Source: Halpernia frigidisoli (GTDB taxonomy: Bacteria; Bacteroidota; Bacteroidia; Flavobacteriales; Weeksellaceae). Taken from it: a DNA stretch of 64,000 nt. Position 1 is the first letter of the stretch; each line of letters starts with the position of its first letter. Location: assembly GCF_900113805.1 (NCBI RefSeq), contig NZ_FOQT01000001.1:310001-374000 (forward strand), written 5' to 3'. Below the pieces are notes generated by a model. It worked only from the letters and a program-made list of their open reading frames with translations. It was not told where the DNA came from and did no database searches. The position numbers and the translations under genes were made by a program. This document shows positions 45,986 through 55,621 of the stretch, piece after piece.

Positions 45986-46021
45986 AAAATCCCGCTGAGT
46001 TCTAAACTTAGCGGGATTTTA
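45986..46021. terminator. Bidirectional intrinsic terminator
   Basis: AAAATCCCGCTGAGTT pairs with AACTTAGCGGGATTTT. It serves atpC and the convergent membrane-protein gene. Confidence 0.9.
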
Positions 46022-46030
46022 TTTTTATAA

Positions 46031-46798
46031 CTATCTCGTTAAAGCTTCCCGCTTTTTATGATTTCGATGTACGATAATAATCATAACGGTAATTAAACCG
46101 ATAGAAACTGCAGAAGCGTTTAATGTTCCCAGATCCAAACCACCTTTTGCTAAAGGCTTCGTTAAAAAATCTCCGAATGTGGCGCCAAATGGACGTGTAA
46201 AAATGAAGGCGATCCAAAATAAAAGGATCTCATTAAGTTTTGTGAAATAGTGCAGTAAAACGACAACTAAAATAATTCCACCGGAAATGATAGCGCCAGT
46301 AAGATAACTTAATTCGAGATTGTCACTTAGAAAATCGCCAAAAGCAGTTCCTAAACTATTAGAAAAAAGCACAGCGATCCAAAAATAAATTTCTTTATTT
46401 CTCACAAAAATCGGATAGACTTTGAGATCTTTAAATTTTTTGTACCATAAAAACAAAGTTAAAAGTAAGGCGGCAATCAGAATTAAACTTCCCAAAGCGT
46501 AACCTAAACCCAAACTTCTGTCCATAAAATCTGAGATTTCTGTCCCTAAAGTGGTCGTTCCAATGATCACAAGCCAGTAAAAAGCCGGAGTATATTTTTT
46601 TACAGAGAGTTGAATTCCTAAAACAATTAAGAAAAAAACCAATGTTATTCCGATTCCAATGGCGTAACCTAAGTTTAAAGTTTGAGCAAAAAAATCACCT
46701 AATGTTTCGCCCAATGTTGTGGCGACTATCTTCATTAACCAAAATAGTAAAGTAATTTCGGCCACTTTATTAAATGTTGTTTTTGTAGATGAATCCAT
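46031..46798 (-). CDS. COG4705-like multi-pass membrane protein with fourfold internal repeat
   Basis: The 255-residue protein has about eight hydrophobic helices and four copies of a short motif, each just before or within a helix: TTLGETLGDFF, TTLGTEISDFM, NSLGTAFGDFL and RPFGATFGDFL. Each is followed by a G/Y/L-rich helix. This regular repeat with conserved Gly-Asp suggests four-fold pseudosymmetry and conserved polar sites in the membrane, as in channels or transporters. The family is uncharacterised. It lies between atpC (convergent) and the radical SAM gene, with a 36-base gap to the latter. Confidence 0.75.
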   Translation of the reverse strand: MDSSTKTTFNKVAEITLLFWLMKIVATTLGETLGDFFAQTLNLGYAIGIGITLVFFLIVLGIQLSVKKYTPAFYWLVIIGTTTLGTEISDFMDRSLGLGYALGSLILIAALLLTLFLWYKKFKDLKVYPIFVRNKEIYFWIAVLFSNSLGTAFGDFLSDNLELSYLTGAIISGGIILVVVLLHYFTKLNEILLFWIAFIFTRPFGATFGDFLTKPLAKGGLDLGTLNASAVSIGLITVMIIIVHRNHKKREALTR

Positions 46799-46834
46799 AT
46801 TTTTGTGGGTTGAATTTTCTTTTAAAGGAAATAA

Positions 46835-49030
46835 TTAAACACTTAAAATTACGCCATTTTCTTTCAGTTTTTGCATAGGTTTTGAAAACCAGAATAATTC
46901 AAAATCTTCAAAATTTTCTTCAAAGTTATTTTTGAGTTGTTGAAGTGTTATTTTTTTCGGATTTTCTAAAGGATTTTCAGAAATAATTTTTTGAAACCAA
47001 TCTGATTTTTCCTTTTGCAATTCTATCTTTAAAATATTGGTTTTTAAATGAAAAGTAAGTTGCGAGAATTCGAAAGAATTTCCTTTTTTGGTTTTTGTAT
47101 AATTTTCGATTTGTGGATTTTTAGCCAAAAATAATAACTTAGTATTTCCTTTAAATTCAAAATTGTCAACTTCCAAAAGACAATCGTGGATGTAATTTGA
47201 ATCGATCGACGTTTTTGGAATTCTAAAATCAAACCAATCTTTTAGCGGCAATTCGAAATTGATTCCGTGCATATAATTAAATAAAGATTTTTTTAAACCA
47301 AAACTAAATTGGTTATGATCAATTCCGGTTTCGTCCGTAAAATCAATATCATTGTGTGCGAAATTGATTTCTTTCAAAATTGGCGTCACACCAAATTCCT
47401 CAGGATTTTTACCAATCGGTGAATGCGCTGTCATTGCAAACTGATGCCAAAAACCACTTTGCAAAATTCCCATTTCAAAAAGTTGACGCACCATTTCTAA
47501 AGAATCTACCGTTTCCTGAATCGTTTGTGTCGGATAACCGTACATTAAATAGGCGTGAACCATCACGCCGGCTTCAGTGAAATTTCTTGTGACTTGCGCC
47601 ACCTGTTCGACAGAAACACCTTTATCAATTAGTTTTAAAAGTCGGTCACTTGCCACTTCCAAACCACCGGAAACGGCGATGCACCCAGAAATTTTTAATA
47701 GAAAACAAAGATCTCTGGTAAAACTTTTTTCAAATCTAATATTTGCCCACCAGGTTACGACCAAATTTCTGCGTAAAATTTCTAAGGCAACTTCACGCAT
47801 TAATGCTGGAGGCGCGGCTTCATCTACAAAATGAAAACCGGATTCTCCAGTTTGTGAAATTAATTCTTCCATTCTATCTACTAAAATTTTAGCAGAAATT
47901 GGTTCGTAGATTTTTATGTAGTCTAAAGAAATATCGCAGAAAGTACATTTTCCCCAATAGCAACCGTGCGCCATTGTGAGTTTATTCCAGCGTCCGTCAC
48001 TCCAAAGACTGTGCATGGGGTTTGCGATTTCTATCACCGAAATATAACTATCCAGTTTTAAATCTGAATAATCTGGCGTTCCGACAAAAGCCTGTTTATA
48101 ATCTGAACGTGTAGAATTATTTTTATAAACAACTTCACCATTTTGAAGTAAAAAAGTTCTTTTAAATTGCGATTCTTTAATTTGTTCAGAATGAAAAACA
48201 TTTTCGAAAAGCAGTTCTAAAGGTAATTCTCCATCATCTAAAGTAATAAAATCAAAAAACTCAAAAACGCGTTTGTCTTTTAATTCGCGCAATTCTGTGT
48301 TTGGAAAACCGCCACCCATTGCGACTTTTATGTTTGGAAAATTTAATTTAATGAACTGCGCGCATTTGAAAGCCGAATATAAATTTCCTGGAAATGGAAC
48401 AGAAAAACAAACCAGTTTTGGCTGAATTTGATCTAGTTTTTTTTCTAATATTTTTAAGGTAAAATCATCAATGAAAGACTTTTCACCAATTAATTTTAAA
48501 TACAATTCATCAAAAGAATTGGCGCTTTGTCCGATTCTTTCTGCATATCGACTAAAGCCAAAATCAGCGTCAATATTTTCAACAATGTAATCTGAAATAT
48601 CCTCTAAATAAAGTGTAGCAAGATGTTTCGCCTTATCTTGCAAACCCATATTTCCGAAGGAATATTCAAGATCGTCAAGTTGGTTAAAACGCGAGGCTTC
48701 CGGCAAAAAATTCATGCTGCAAATCTGTCGTGCTAAAGTTGAATTTTTATTTTGAAGAAATAAAATGACTTGCCCAATTGTTGAAATATAATCTTCTTTT
48801 AAAGCAAAAATACGTTGAGAATTTTCTGAAACTGTTTTAAGATCAATTATTTTTAAAAATATTTTTTGTAAACCTTCTTTCGAAAATAACTGTAAAATAA
48901 CCTCAATTCCCAGGTCCATTTGATAACTCGAAATACCTTTTGTATTCAGAAATCCTTTGATATAGGCACTTGCAGGATACGGCGTATTGAGTTGCGTAAA
49001 AGGTGGTGTGATTATTAAAAGATCTTTCAA
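46835..49030 (-). CDS. B12-binding-domain radical SAM protein
   Basis: The 731-residue product has an N-terminal cobalamin-binding-like Rossmann domain (residues 1-330, with LVCFSVPFPGNLYSAFKCAQFIK and VAMGGGFPNT), then a radical SAM domain with Cys357-x4-Cys362-x2-Cys365 in HGCYWGKCTFCDIS. The spacing is one residue longer than the common CX3CX2C. VSGGLEVASDRLLKLIDKGVSVEQV and AYLMYGYPTQTIQET follow as SAM-binding strands. Members methylate or rearrange unactivated carbons. The substrate here is unknown. It is not clearly linked to either neighbour. Confidence 0.85.
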   Translation of the reverse strand: MKDLLIITPPFTQLNTPYPASAYIKGFLNTKGISSYQMDLGIEVILQLFSKEGLQKIFLKIIDLKTVSENSQRIFALKEDYISTIGQVILFLQNKNSTLARQICSMNFLPEASRFNQLDDLEYSFGNMGLQDKAKHLATLYLEDISDYIVENIDADFGFSRYAERIGQSANSFDELYLKLIGEKSFIDDFTLKILEKKLDQIQPKLVCFSVPFPGNLYSAFKCAQFIKLNFPNIKVAMGGGFPNTELRELKDKRVFEFFDFITLDDGELPLELLFENVFHSEQIKESQFKRTFLLQNGEVVYKNNSTRSDYKQAFVGTPDYSDLKLDSYISVIEIANPMHSLWSDGRWNKLTMAHGCYWGKCTFCDISLDYIKIYEPISAKILVDRMEELISQTGESGFHFVDEAAPPALMREVALEILRRNLVVTWWANIRFEKSFTRDLCFLLKISGCIAVSGGLEVASDRLLKLIDKGVSVEQVAQVTRNFTEAGVMVHAYLMYGYPTQTIQETVDSLEMVRQLFEMGILQSGFWHQFAMTAHSPIGKNPEEFGVTPILKEINFAHNDIDFTDETGIDHNQFSFGLKKSLFNYMHGINFELPLKDWFDFRIPKTSIDSNYIHDCLLEVDNFEFKGNTKLLFLAKNPQIENYTKTKKGNSFEFSQLTFHLKTNILKIELQKEKSDWFQKIISENPLENPKKITLQQLKNNFEENFEDFELFWFSKPMQKLKENGVILSV

Positions 49031-49076
49031 GAGAAATTTTTTTACAAATTTATTTTAAAATTTTTAAGTAAATAAA

Positions 49077-49104
49077 AAACCGCTTGAAAATATTCAAACG
49101 GTTT
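49077..49104 (-). terminator. Intrinsic terminator after the PLP acyltransferase gene
   Basis: AAACCG-TTGAA pairs with TTCAA-CGGTTT around a short loop. On the minus strand it is followed by T6. Confidence 0.7.
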
Positions 49105-49124
49105 ATGTTTTATTATCTTACAAT

Positions 49125-50399
49125 TTATTTAGACTCCTTAAAAGCCAAATTGTTTTCCGTTAAAAACGCTTCTGCCTGTGCTTTATATTGACCTGAAACC
49201 AATTTTTCATGGATCGCATCAAATGCATCCAACGTTTCATTAATTTCGGCATCAGTATGAGAAGCGGTTGGAATTAATCTAAGCAAAATCATGCCTTTTG
49301 GAATTACCGGATAAATCACCACAGAGGTAAAAATACCATAATTTTCACGTAGATCGCGCACTAGAATAGTAGCTTCGATCGTTTCACCTTTCATCATTAC
49401 AGGCGTTACGCAAGTATTTGTATTGCCAATATCAAAACCTCTTTCTCTTAAACCGTTTTGAAGTTTGTTAACGTTGTCCCACAATTTTTGTTTCAATTCC
49501 GGATTAGAACGTAAAAGATCTAATCTTTTTAAACCACCAATTACCATAGGCATTGTTAAAGATTTAGCAAAAATCTGAGAACGCATGTTGTATTTTAAAA
49601 AACGAATAATTTCTTTATCACCTGCGATAAATGCACCGAATCCAGCCATTGATTTGGCAAAAGTCGAGAAGTAGATATCAATTTGATCCTGACAATTTTG
49701 CTCTTCGCCAACACCTGCTCCAGTTGCTCCTAAAGTTCCGAAACCATGTGCGTCATCAACAAAAAGTCTGAAACTGTATTTAGATTTTAAATCTGTGATT
49801 TCTTTTACTTTTCCCTGCATACCGCGCATTCCGAATACACCTTCGGTGATTACTAGAATTCCGCCACCTGTTTCTGCAACAACTTTTTCCGCACGTTGAA
49901 GATTTTTTTCTAAGCTTTCAAGGTCATTGTGTTTAAAAGTAAAACTTTTCCCCATGTGTAAACGGATACCATCTACGATACAAGCGTGCGAGTCAGAATC
50001 ATAAACCACAACATCATGTCTTGTAAGAAGGGAATCAATAGTAGAAACCATTCCCTGATAGCCGAAATTTAATAAATAAGCTGCTTCTTCTTTAACGAAT
50101 GAGGCTAATTCTCTTTCTAATTGTTGGTGTTGATCTGTTTCTCCGGACATCGCTCTTGCGCCCATTGGATAAAATAAACCATATTTTGCTGCAGCTTTTG
50201 CATCAGCTTCTAATACCTCAGGATGATTGCAAAGTCCTAAATAATCATTAGCACTCCAATAAATAACTTCTCTTCCCTGAAATATCATTCTTGGACCGAT
50301 CGGACCTTCAAGTTTTGGGAACACAAAATAACCTTCTGCATAATCTGCGAACTGACCTAAAGGGCCTGGATTTTGTCTAATACGTTCAAATATATCCAT
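49125..50399 (-). CDS. Alpha-oxoamine synthase: probable cysteate acyltransferase or serine palmitoyltransferase
   Basis: The 424-residue PLP enzyme belongs to the alpha-oxoamine synthases, which join an amino acid to an acyl thioester with loss of CO2. His138 (DSDSHAC), the DDAHG motif at 215-219, and the PLP Lys249 in STFAKSMAGFGAF are in the expected order. Serine palmitoyltransferase makes the sphingolipid base. The related enzyme in sulfonolipid-producing Bacteroidetes uses cysteate to make capnine. The cysteine-synthase-like gene 107 bases upstream on the same strand favours the capnine route, but substrate choice cannot be read from sequence with certainty. Confidence 0.82.
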   Translation of the reverse strand: MDIFERIRQNPGPLGQFADYAEGYFVFPKLEGPIGPRMIFQGREVIYWSANDYLGLCNHPEVLEADAKAAAKYGLFYPMGARAMSGETDQHQQLERELASFVKEEAAYLLNFGYQGMVSTIDSLLTRHDVVVYDSDSHACIVDGIRLHMGKSFTFKHNDLESLEKNLQRAEKVVAETGGGILVITEGVFGMRGMQGKVKEITDLKSKYSFRLFVDDAHGFGTLGATGAGVGEEQNCQDQIDIYFSTFAKSMAGFGAFIAGDKEIIRFLKYNMRSQIFAKSLTMPMVIGGLKRLDLLRSNPELKQKLWDNVNKLQNGLRERGFDIGNTNTCVTPVMMKGETIEATILVRDLRENYGIFTSVVIYPVIPKGMILLRLIPTASHTDAEINETLDAFDAIHEKLVSGQYKAQAEAFLTENNLAFKESK

Positions 50400-50457
50400 T
50401 TAATTTTTTTCTATATAAATTTGCAATTGCAAAGTTAATGAAATATACGATAAATAA

Positions 50458-50486
50458 AAAGCCTTAAGTTTTCACAAAAGGCTGAT
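50458..50486 (-). terminator. Intrinsic terminator after the cysteine-synthase-like gene
   Basis: On the minus strand AGCCTTT and AAGGCT form a stem around a 12-base loop, followed by TTTTTATTT. It lies between the two sulfonolipid candidate genes, so they are either separately transcribed or joined by readthrough. Confidence 0.65.
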
Positions 50487-50506
50487 TTATCTTATATAAA
50501 TATGTT

Positions 50507-51544
50507 TTATTTTTCCATTTCGGTTTTTAAAACAGCATCATAACTGCTAAATCCATTTTTTGAGAAGCCTTGTTCAGCCATCCAATCATCGCTATAGACT
50601 TTAGAAATATATCTGGAACCGTGATCTGGAAAGATCAAAACAATAATATCTTTTTCTGTTAAAGTATTATTTTGTGCATACTGAATTAAAGCCTGAACAA
50701 CTGCACCTGTCGTATAACCACCCATAATTGCTTCTCTTAATGCAATTTCTCTTGTTCTGTAAGCGCTGTCTTCATCATTCACACGAACAAACTCATCGAT
50801 TTTGTCAAATAATAGGGCGCCAGGAATTAAATTTTTACCTAAACCTTCGATTTGATAGGAATGGATTTCAGATTCGTCAACTTTTCCGGTTTCGTGGTAT
50901 GTTTTTAAAATAGATCCATCTGCATCAACGCCAATAACTTTAATATCCGGATTTTTTTCCTTTAAAAATTTTGCAGAACCTGAAAGTGTACCGCCAGTTC
51001 CTGTACAACCAAAAATATGGGTAATTTTTCCGTCTGTTTGTTCCCAGATTTCCGGACCCGTACTTTGGTAGTGTGCATCAATATTCAGTTCATTAAAATA
51101 TTGATTGATGTAAATTGAATTTGGAGTTTCTTTGGCAATTCTTTTTGCCACTTCGTAATATGATCTTGGATCATCAGCTGGAACTGAAGCCGGACAAATA
51201 TAAACTTTTGCGCCAAGTGCTTTTAAATAAGCTATTTTCTCCGGTTTTGTTTTATCGCTAACAGATAAGATGCATTTATAACCTTTTATAATGCTTACCA
51301 TCGCGATAGAAAATCCTGTGTTGCCCGAAGTGGTTTCTATGATAGTGGAACCTGGTGTCAAAAGTCCTCTTTTTTCAGCGGCTTCTATGATATGAAGAGC
51401 AATTCTGTCTTTAGTTGAGTGTCCAGGGTTAGAAGATTCCAGTTTTGCATAAACTTTCGCCGGGATATGTTTCGTAACCTGGTTGAGCCTAACCATTGGT
51501 GTATTACCAATTAATCCCAGAATATTATCGTGTACATTAGTCAT
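50507..51544 (-). CDS. PLP-dependent cysteine-synthase-family enzyme, probable cysteate synthase
   Basis: The 345-residue product is a fold-type II PLP enzyme: LIGNTPMVRL at the N-terminus, PLP Lys45 in GHSTKDR, the TTSGNTGFSIAM substrate loop, and FGCTGTGGTLSGSAKFL for the PLP phosphate. Cysteine synthase normally has N-P-x-G-S-V-K-D-R; here the order is N-P-G-H-S-T-K-D-R. The C-terminal extension (VYSDDWMAEQGF) is longer than in CysK/CysM. Beside an alpha-oxoamine synthase this suggests cysteate synthase for sulfonolipid synthesis. An ordinary O-acetylserine sulfhydrylase or cystathionine beta-synthase-like enzyme remains possible. Confidence 0.78.
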   Translation of the reverse strand: MTNVHDNILGLIGNTPMVRLNQVTKHIPAKVYAKLESSNPGHSTKDRIALHIIEAAEKRGLLTPGSTIIETTSGNTGFSIAMVSIIKGYKCILSVSDKTKPEKIAYLKALGAKVYICPASVPADDPRSYYEVAKRIAKETPNSIYINQYFNELNIDAHYQSTGPEIWEQTDGKITHIFGCTGTGGTLSGSAKFLKEKNPDIKVIGVDADGSILKTYHETGKVDESEIHSYQIEGLGKNLIPGALLFDKIDEFVRVNDEDSAYRTREIALREAIMGGYTTGAVVQALIQYAQNNTLTEKDIIVLIFPDHGSRYISKVYSDDWMAEQGFSKNGFSSYDAVLKTEMEK

Positions 51545-51868
51545 TTTTATTCATTTTGTCTCTAAAAAACTGAATGCAAAAATAACAAAAAAAATTCAAC
51601 CAAAAAAAAATCGACTTCTAAATCTGAAATGTGGTTTTAAAGCAAAGAGAAAGAATGTTTAGCAAAAGAATTTTTTTAAAGGAAGTCTTTCTAAAGATAT
51701 TTTTTTTACTTAAATCTTTAAAATTTGTTAAATAATACAATCTGTAAGTTAAAATCATTAATTTCGCTGCATTATAAAAAAACAGAAGCTTTCCTGTATA
51801 AAACGCGAATTATTTTGCAAAAATTGGGAGTTCGAATCTGTTTTAATTTAAATAAATAAATCATTTGT
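51545..51868. other. Gene-free AT-rich leader of the DUF2723 gene
   Basis: This 324-base gap separates two divergent genes. It has several A and T runs and a TAATTTCG box near 51759-51766, one mismatch from TAnnTTTG. No ORF, repeat or RNA gene is supported. The TTCGAATC at 51831 is not part of a foldable tRNA. Confidence 0.5.
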
Positions 51869-54800
51869 ATGAAAAACTGGTCTTTTAGAAAATGGAACAA
51901 CATTTTAGGATGGTCTGTATTTGTTATTTCATTTTTCACTTACCTTTCTACCATAGAACCCAATTTTAGTTTTTGGGATTGCGGTGAATATATATCTTCT
52001 GCCGTAAAATTGCAGGTGACGCATGCTCCGGGTGCGGCATTATTTCAATTAGTTGGTGCAGTTTTCGCGATGTTTGCCTTGGGAAATCCTGACCATTATT
52101 CTATAGTGATCAATGCTATGTCTGCGTTATTTAGTGCTTTTACGATATTATTTTTATTTTGGACAGTTACGCATTTGATTAGAAGAATGTTTCATAAAGA
52201 ATTCGCTGAAGTGACAAGAAGTGAAGAAATCACTATTTTGTTTTCCGGTTTGGTAGGCGCTTTGTGTTTTGCTTTTTCTGATAGTTTTTGGTTTTCTGCA
52301 GTTGAAGGTGAAGTATATTCGATGGCTTCTCTTTTTATTGCTTTAATTTTATGGTTGATCACAAAATGGGAAAATGAATTTCACGATGATGATAATGAAC
52401 GTTGGATCATTCTTATATTTTTTATCGTTGGTCTTTCAGTAGGTGTTCACATGATGTGTATGTTGGTAATTCCTGCGGTTTGTTTAATTTATTATGCGAG
52501 AAATTATACCTTCAGTTGGAAAAGTTTTCTGATTGCAAATTTTGTTACACTAATTATCTTAGCGCTTGTTTTTAAAGGTGTTTTTCCTTTCGTAATGGCA
52601 ATGTTCGGCAAACTTGAGATATTCTTCGTCAATGGATTAGGTTTACCTTTCCACTCCGGGACAATATTAGGATTTCTTATTTTAATAGGATTGTCTTATT
52701 TAATTATTAGAATATCACGAAAATCTTCTAAAAGAATTTATCAAACTATTTCCCTATCGCTGGTTTATATGATCATTGGTTTTTCTTGCTGGATGGTAAT
52801 TCCTATCCGCGCCAATGCAAATCCGCCAATGAATTTAAATAATCCCGACAATGCAATTGGTATGCTAGATTATTATAATCGTGCTCAATATGGTGACTGG
52901 CCGACGTCTTACGGTCAAAACTACACCGCTTATCTTGATCCAAACGGTATTCAAAAAAACGAAGACGGTAGTTTTAAAACCAAGAAAACTGATGACGTTT
53001 ACGAAAAAGATGAATCAACCGGAACTTACAGAAAAACAGGTGAGAGATTTGATTATATTTTCTCCAAGGAACAGGTCAGTTTTATGCCAAGAATGTTTTC
53101 TGAAGATAAAGATGTGATGTCTAACTATATTTCTATGTATGGAGCGCCAGATTTCAGCTTCAATTATGATAATCCTGATATTGCAGATAATCCACAGGCA
53201 AAACAGGCTTTTGATGAAATGCGTAAAAAATACGAGGACGGTTCAATAAAAGTTTCTGATTATATGCAGGCAAAATCGTATGATCTTGTCAATGTTCAGC
53301 GACCGTCATTAGGTCAAAATCTTAATTATTTTTTCACTTTTCAGAATGGATATTATTTCGCGAGATATTTAATGTGGAATTTCGTCGGCCGACAAAATGA
53401 CCTTCAGGGACAAATGGAAAATACCAATGGAAACTGGATTTCCGGTATACCATTCATTGACAATTATTTTTGGGGAAATCAACAAAATATGCCTGCGAAA
53501 TTTAAAAATGAAAGTACTGTTGCCTTTTTCTTTTTACCTTTTTTATTGGGTTTAATTGGTTTTTTCTTTCAGTTAAATAAAGATTTTGGTCGTTTTTATG
53601 CCATTCTTGCATTGTTTGTGCTTACGAGTGTCGGAATAATTTTTTATACCGGAATGAAACCTTTCGAGCCTCGTGAAAGAGATTATGCTTTGGTCGGATC
53701 GTTTTACGCCTTTGCAATCTGGATCGGATTAGGTGCCGCAGCGGTTATCTGGTTTTTAAATAAAAAAGTTAAAAATAATACCGCAAACATAGTTGCAGGA
53801 GTTGTGCTTTTAGGAGTTCCTTTTATGATGGGTTACCAGAATTATAATGTACATGACAGAAGCAACCGCTACACGGCATATGACTATTCTTACTCAAGTT
53901 TAAAATCTCTCCCAAAAGATGACATTTTGTTTGTTTATGGGGATAATGATACTTATCCCGTTTGGGCTTTACAGGAAACCTCAGAATTCCGTCCTGATGT
54001 AAAAGTCGTAAATTTTACACTTCTTTCAACACCCTGGAATATTGATCAGGTTAAAAGACGAACGTACAATTCTATGCCCGTTCCTTCCCAGTTAAATCAT
54101 CTTGATTACCGGGACGGTACGAATGACCAGATTTATTTAATGACGAAAAAAGACTGGCAAACTATTTTTTCTAATTTAAAAGAATCCGGCGCCCCTGATA
54201 CTGCGATGTCAGAATACAGAAAATATTTAACTCAGGATTCCATGACTTTTAAAGATGCTATGAATTTCATTAAAAGTAAATCTGAAGATAAAAATGATAT
54301 TTTAAAAATGGTCTTTGGCGACGAAAAATATGATAAATATAATTTCATTCCTTGTAGTAAATTTATTTTGCCTGTCAATAAAGCAAATGCTGTAAAATCC
54401 GGCATTTTAAAACCACACGATGCCGCAAAAGCAGTTGACCAAATTATGATCACTTATAAAAGCAACAGTATGTTTAAAAATAATCTGTTGATGATGGATA
54501 TTTTGGCAAACTTTGACTGGAACCGACCAATTAATTTCTCTTCTGGTGGAATCTATGATGATGAAAATATTTTCTATATGCAGGATTTCCTTCAGTTTGA
54601 CGGGTTTAGTTATCGCCTCACACCTTTAGAAACCAAACAGACAGAGTCTGGCGATATGGGAAGAGTAGATGCTGATAATCTTTATAAAATCGTAAAAAAT
54701 TACCGTTGGGGTAATTTTAAAGATTTAAATGCTCACTTTGACGAAACCTGTACACAAAATATAATCAGTTATAGAAATTCCGCAAGTCGTGCTGCTGAAG

Positions 54801-55354
54801 CATTAGCGCTGAATGGCGAAAAAAATAAAGCGATTGAAATTTTAGATCTTGCAGCCAAAGAAATTCCGGTGAAGAAATATAACGATCCAAGATCATTAAG
54901 TTCAATGGTTTACGGGTATATAGTTTCGGGACAGGAGCAAAAAGGTTTAAAATTAGCCGAAGAATTGAAAAAAGGAATTTTCACTGAATATGATTATTAC
55001 GCCTCATTAACTCCGCAGGATCAGAAATATTTAGGTCGACAAATGCGCACAAAACCAATGGAATATTCAATTGTAGTCGGCGCTGTTGCTGATGCTTACA
55101 AGAAAATAGGCAATGAAACTAAAGCTTACGATTATTTGGTGAAGTCGATTATTCCGATCGATAAAAGATTTAGTACTTTTATTAAAGATCTAAAAGAAAT
55201 GGGTAAAGTAAAAGCCATGGATAAATCTGAAGATGTGCAAAAAATAACGCCATTTTACCAATATTTATTTGAGGTAATGAAACCTTACGATTCCACTTAC
55301 ACCAATGAAAAACTGGACCAGATCAGTAACGATTTAATAAAAGCAACGCAATAA
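51869..55354 (+). CDS. DUF2723 membrane protein, O-mannosyltransferase-like (GT-C type)
   Basis: The 1161-residue protein has about 12-14 hydrophobic segments in its first 700 residues. It opens with the DUF2723 signature YLSTIEPNFSFWDCGEYISSAVKLQVTHAPGAALFQLVGAVFA, in which D/E residues of the first loop resemble the catalytic acidic loop of GT-C glycosyltransferases. EGEVYSMASLF and KPFEPRERDYALVGSFYAFAIW are further family motifs. The C-terminal 450 residues are soluble and helical, perhaps TPR-like. Bacteroidetes members are thought to be protein O-mannosyltransferases acting at the inner membrane on exported proteins. It forms a single-gene unit with a terminator. Confidence 0.87.
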   Translation: MKNWSFRKWNNILGWSVFVISFFTYLSTIEPNFSFWDCGEYISSAVKLQVTHAPGAALFQLVGAVFAMFALGNPDHYSIVINAMSALFSAFTILFLFWTVTHLIRRMFHKEFAEVTRSEEITILFSGLVGALCFAFSDSFWFSAVEGEVYSMASLFIALILWLITKWENEFHDDDNERWIILIFFIVGLSVGVHMMCMLVIPAVCLIYYARNYTFSWKSFLIANFVTLIILALVFKGVFPFVMAMFGKLEIFFVNGLGLPFHSGTILGFLILIGLSYLIIRISRKSSKRIYQTISLSLVYMIIGFSCWMVIPIRANANPPMNLNNPDNAIGMLDYYNRAQYGDWPTSYGQNYTAYLDPNGIQKNEDGSFKTKKTDDVYEKDESTGTYRKTGERFDYIFSKEQVSFMPRMFSEDKDVMSNYISMYGAPDFSFNYDNPDIADNPQAKQAFDEMRKKYEDGSIKVSDYMQAKSYDLVNVQRPSLGQNLNYFFTFQNGYYFARYLMWNFVGRQNDLQGQMENTNGNWISGIPFIDNYFWGNQQNMPAKFKNESTVAFFFLPFLLGLIGFFFQLNKDFGRFYAILALFVLTSVGIIFYTGMKPFEPRERDYALVGSFYAFAIWIGLGAAAVIWFLNKKVKNNTANIVAGVVLLGVPFMMGYQNYNVHDRSNRYTAYDYSYSSLKSLPKDDILFVYGDNDTYPVWALQETSEFRPDVKVVNFTLLSTPWNIDQVKRRTYNSMPVPSQLNHLDYRDGTNDQIYLMTKKDWQTIFSNLKESGAPDTAMSEYRKYLTQDSMTFKDAMNFIKSKSEDKNDILKMVFGDEKYDKYNFIPCSKFILPVNKANAVKSGILKPHDAAKAVDQIMITYKSNSMFKNNLLMMDILANFDWNRPINFSSGGIYDDENIFYMQDFLQFDGFSYRLTPLETKQTESGDMGRVDADNLYKIVKNYRWGNFKDLNAHFDETCTQNIISYRNSASRAAEALALNGEKNKAIEILDLAAKEIPVKKYNDPRSLSSMVYGYIVSGQEQKGLKLAEELKKGIFTEYDYYASLTPQDQKYLGRQMRTKPMEYSIVVGAVADAYKKIGNETKAYDYLVKSIIPIDKRFSTFIKDLKEMGKVKAMDKSEDVQKITPFYQYLFEVMKPYDSTYTNEKLDQISNDLIKATQ

Positions 55355-55377
55355 TTTATTTAAATTATATTTAAAAT

Positions 55378-55414
55378 CAAACCGGTTCAATATTTTTGAG
55401 TCGGTTTTTTTTTG
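55378..55414 (+). terminator. Intrinsic terminator after the DUF2723 gene
   Basis: AACCGGTTCA pairs with TGAGTCGGTT around a T-rich loop, followed by nine T. Confidence 0.75.
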
Positions 55415-55545
55415 GAGCATGAAGTTATTGATTTTGCGCGAAAACCCTTCCTGCTCTTCGTTTCTACCACTTACTTCTTTTCAGACGTAAGCGGTATCCA
55501 CTGCGATCAGGGCTAGAAGTAGAGGCATTTCTTCTTTCATATTTT
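55415..55545. repeat. Dispersed hairpin repeat between DUF2723 and dnaX
   Basis: Starts GGAGCATGAAG, carries CCTTCCTGCTCTTCG, ACTTACTTCTTTTCAGACGTAAG (partly self-complementary) and TATCCACTGCGATCAGGGCTAGAAG. The TATCC...GGGCTA framework matches the repeats at 6.6, 28.6 and 35.8 kb. Confidence 0.5.
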
Positions 55546-55621
55546 TTTATTTTTGGCTAAATTTTATATCAAATTTCAAAATCCATTTTTTATTCCTCAC
55601 TAATTTCCCTATTTTTGAACA

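Noticed and set aside
47380-47834. Open frames opposite the radical SAM gene
   Set aside because: They lie wholly antisense to strongly coding sequence and have no family features.
51826-51840. GTTCGAATC resembling a tRNA T-arm
   Set aside because: The flanking bases do not form a five-pair T stem, and no acceptor, D or anticodon stems are found around it.
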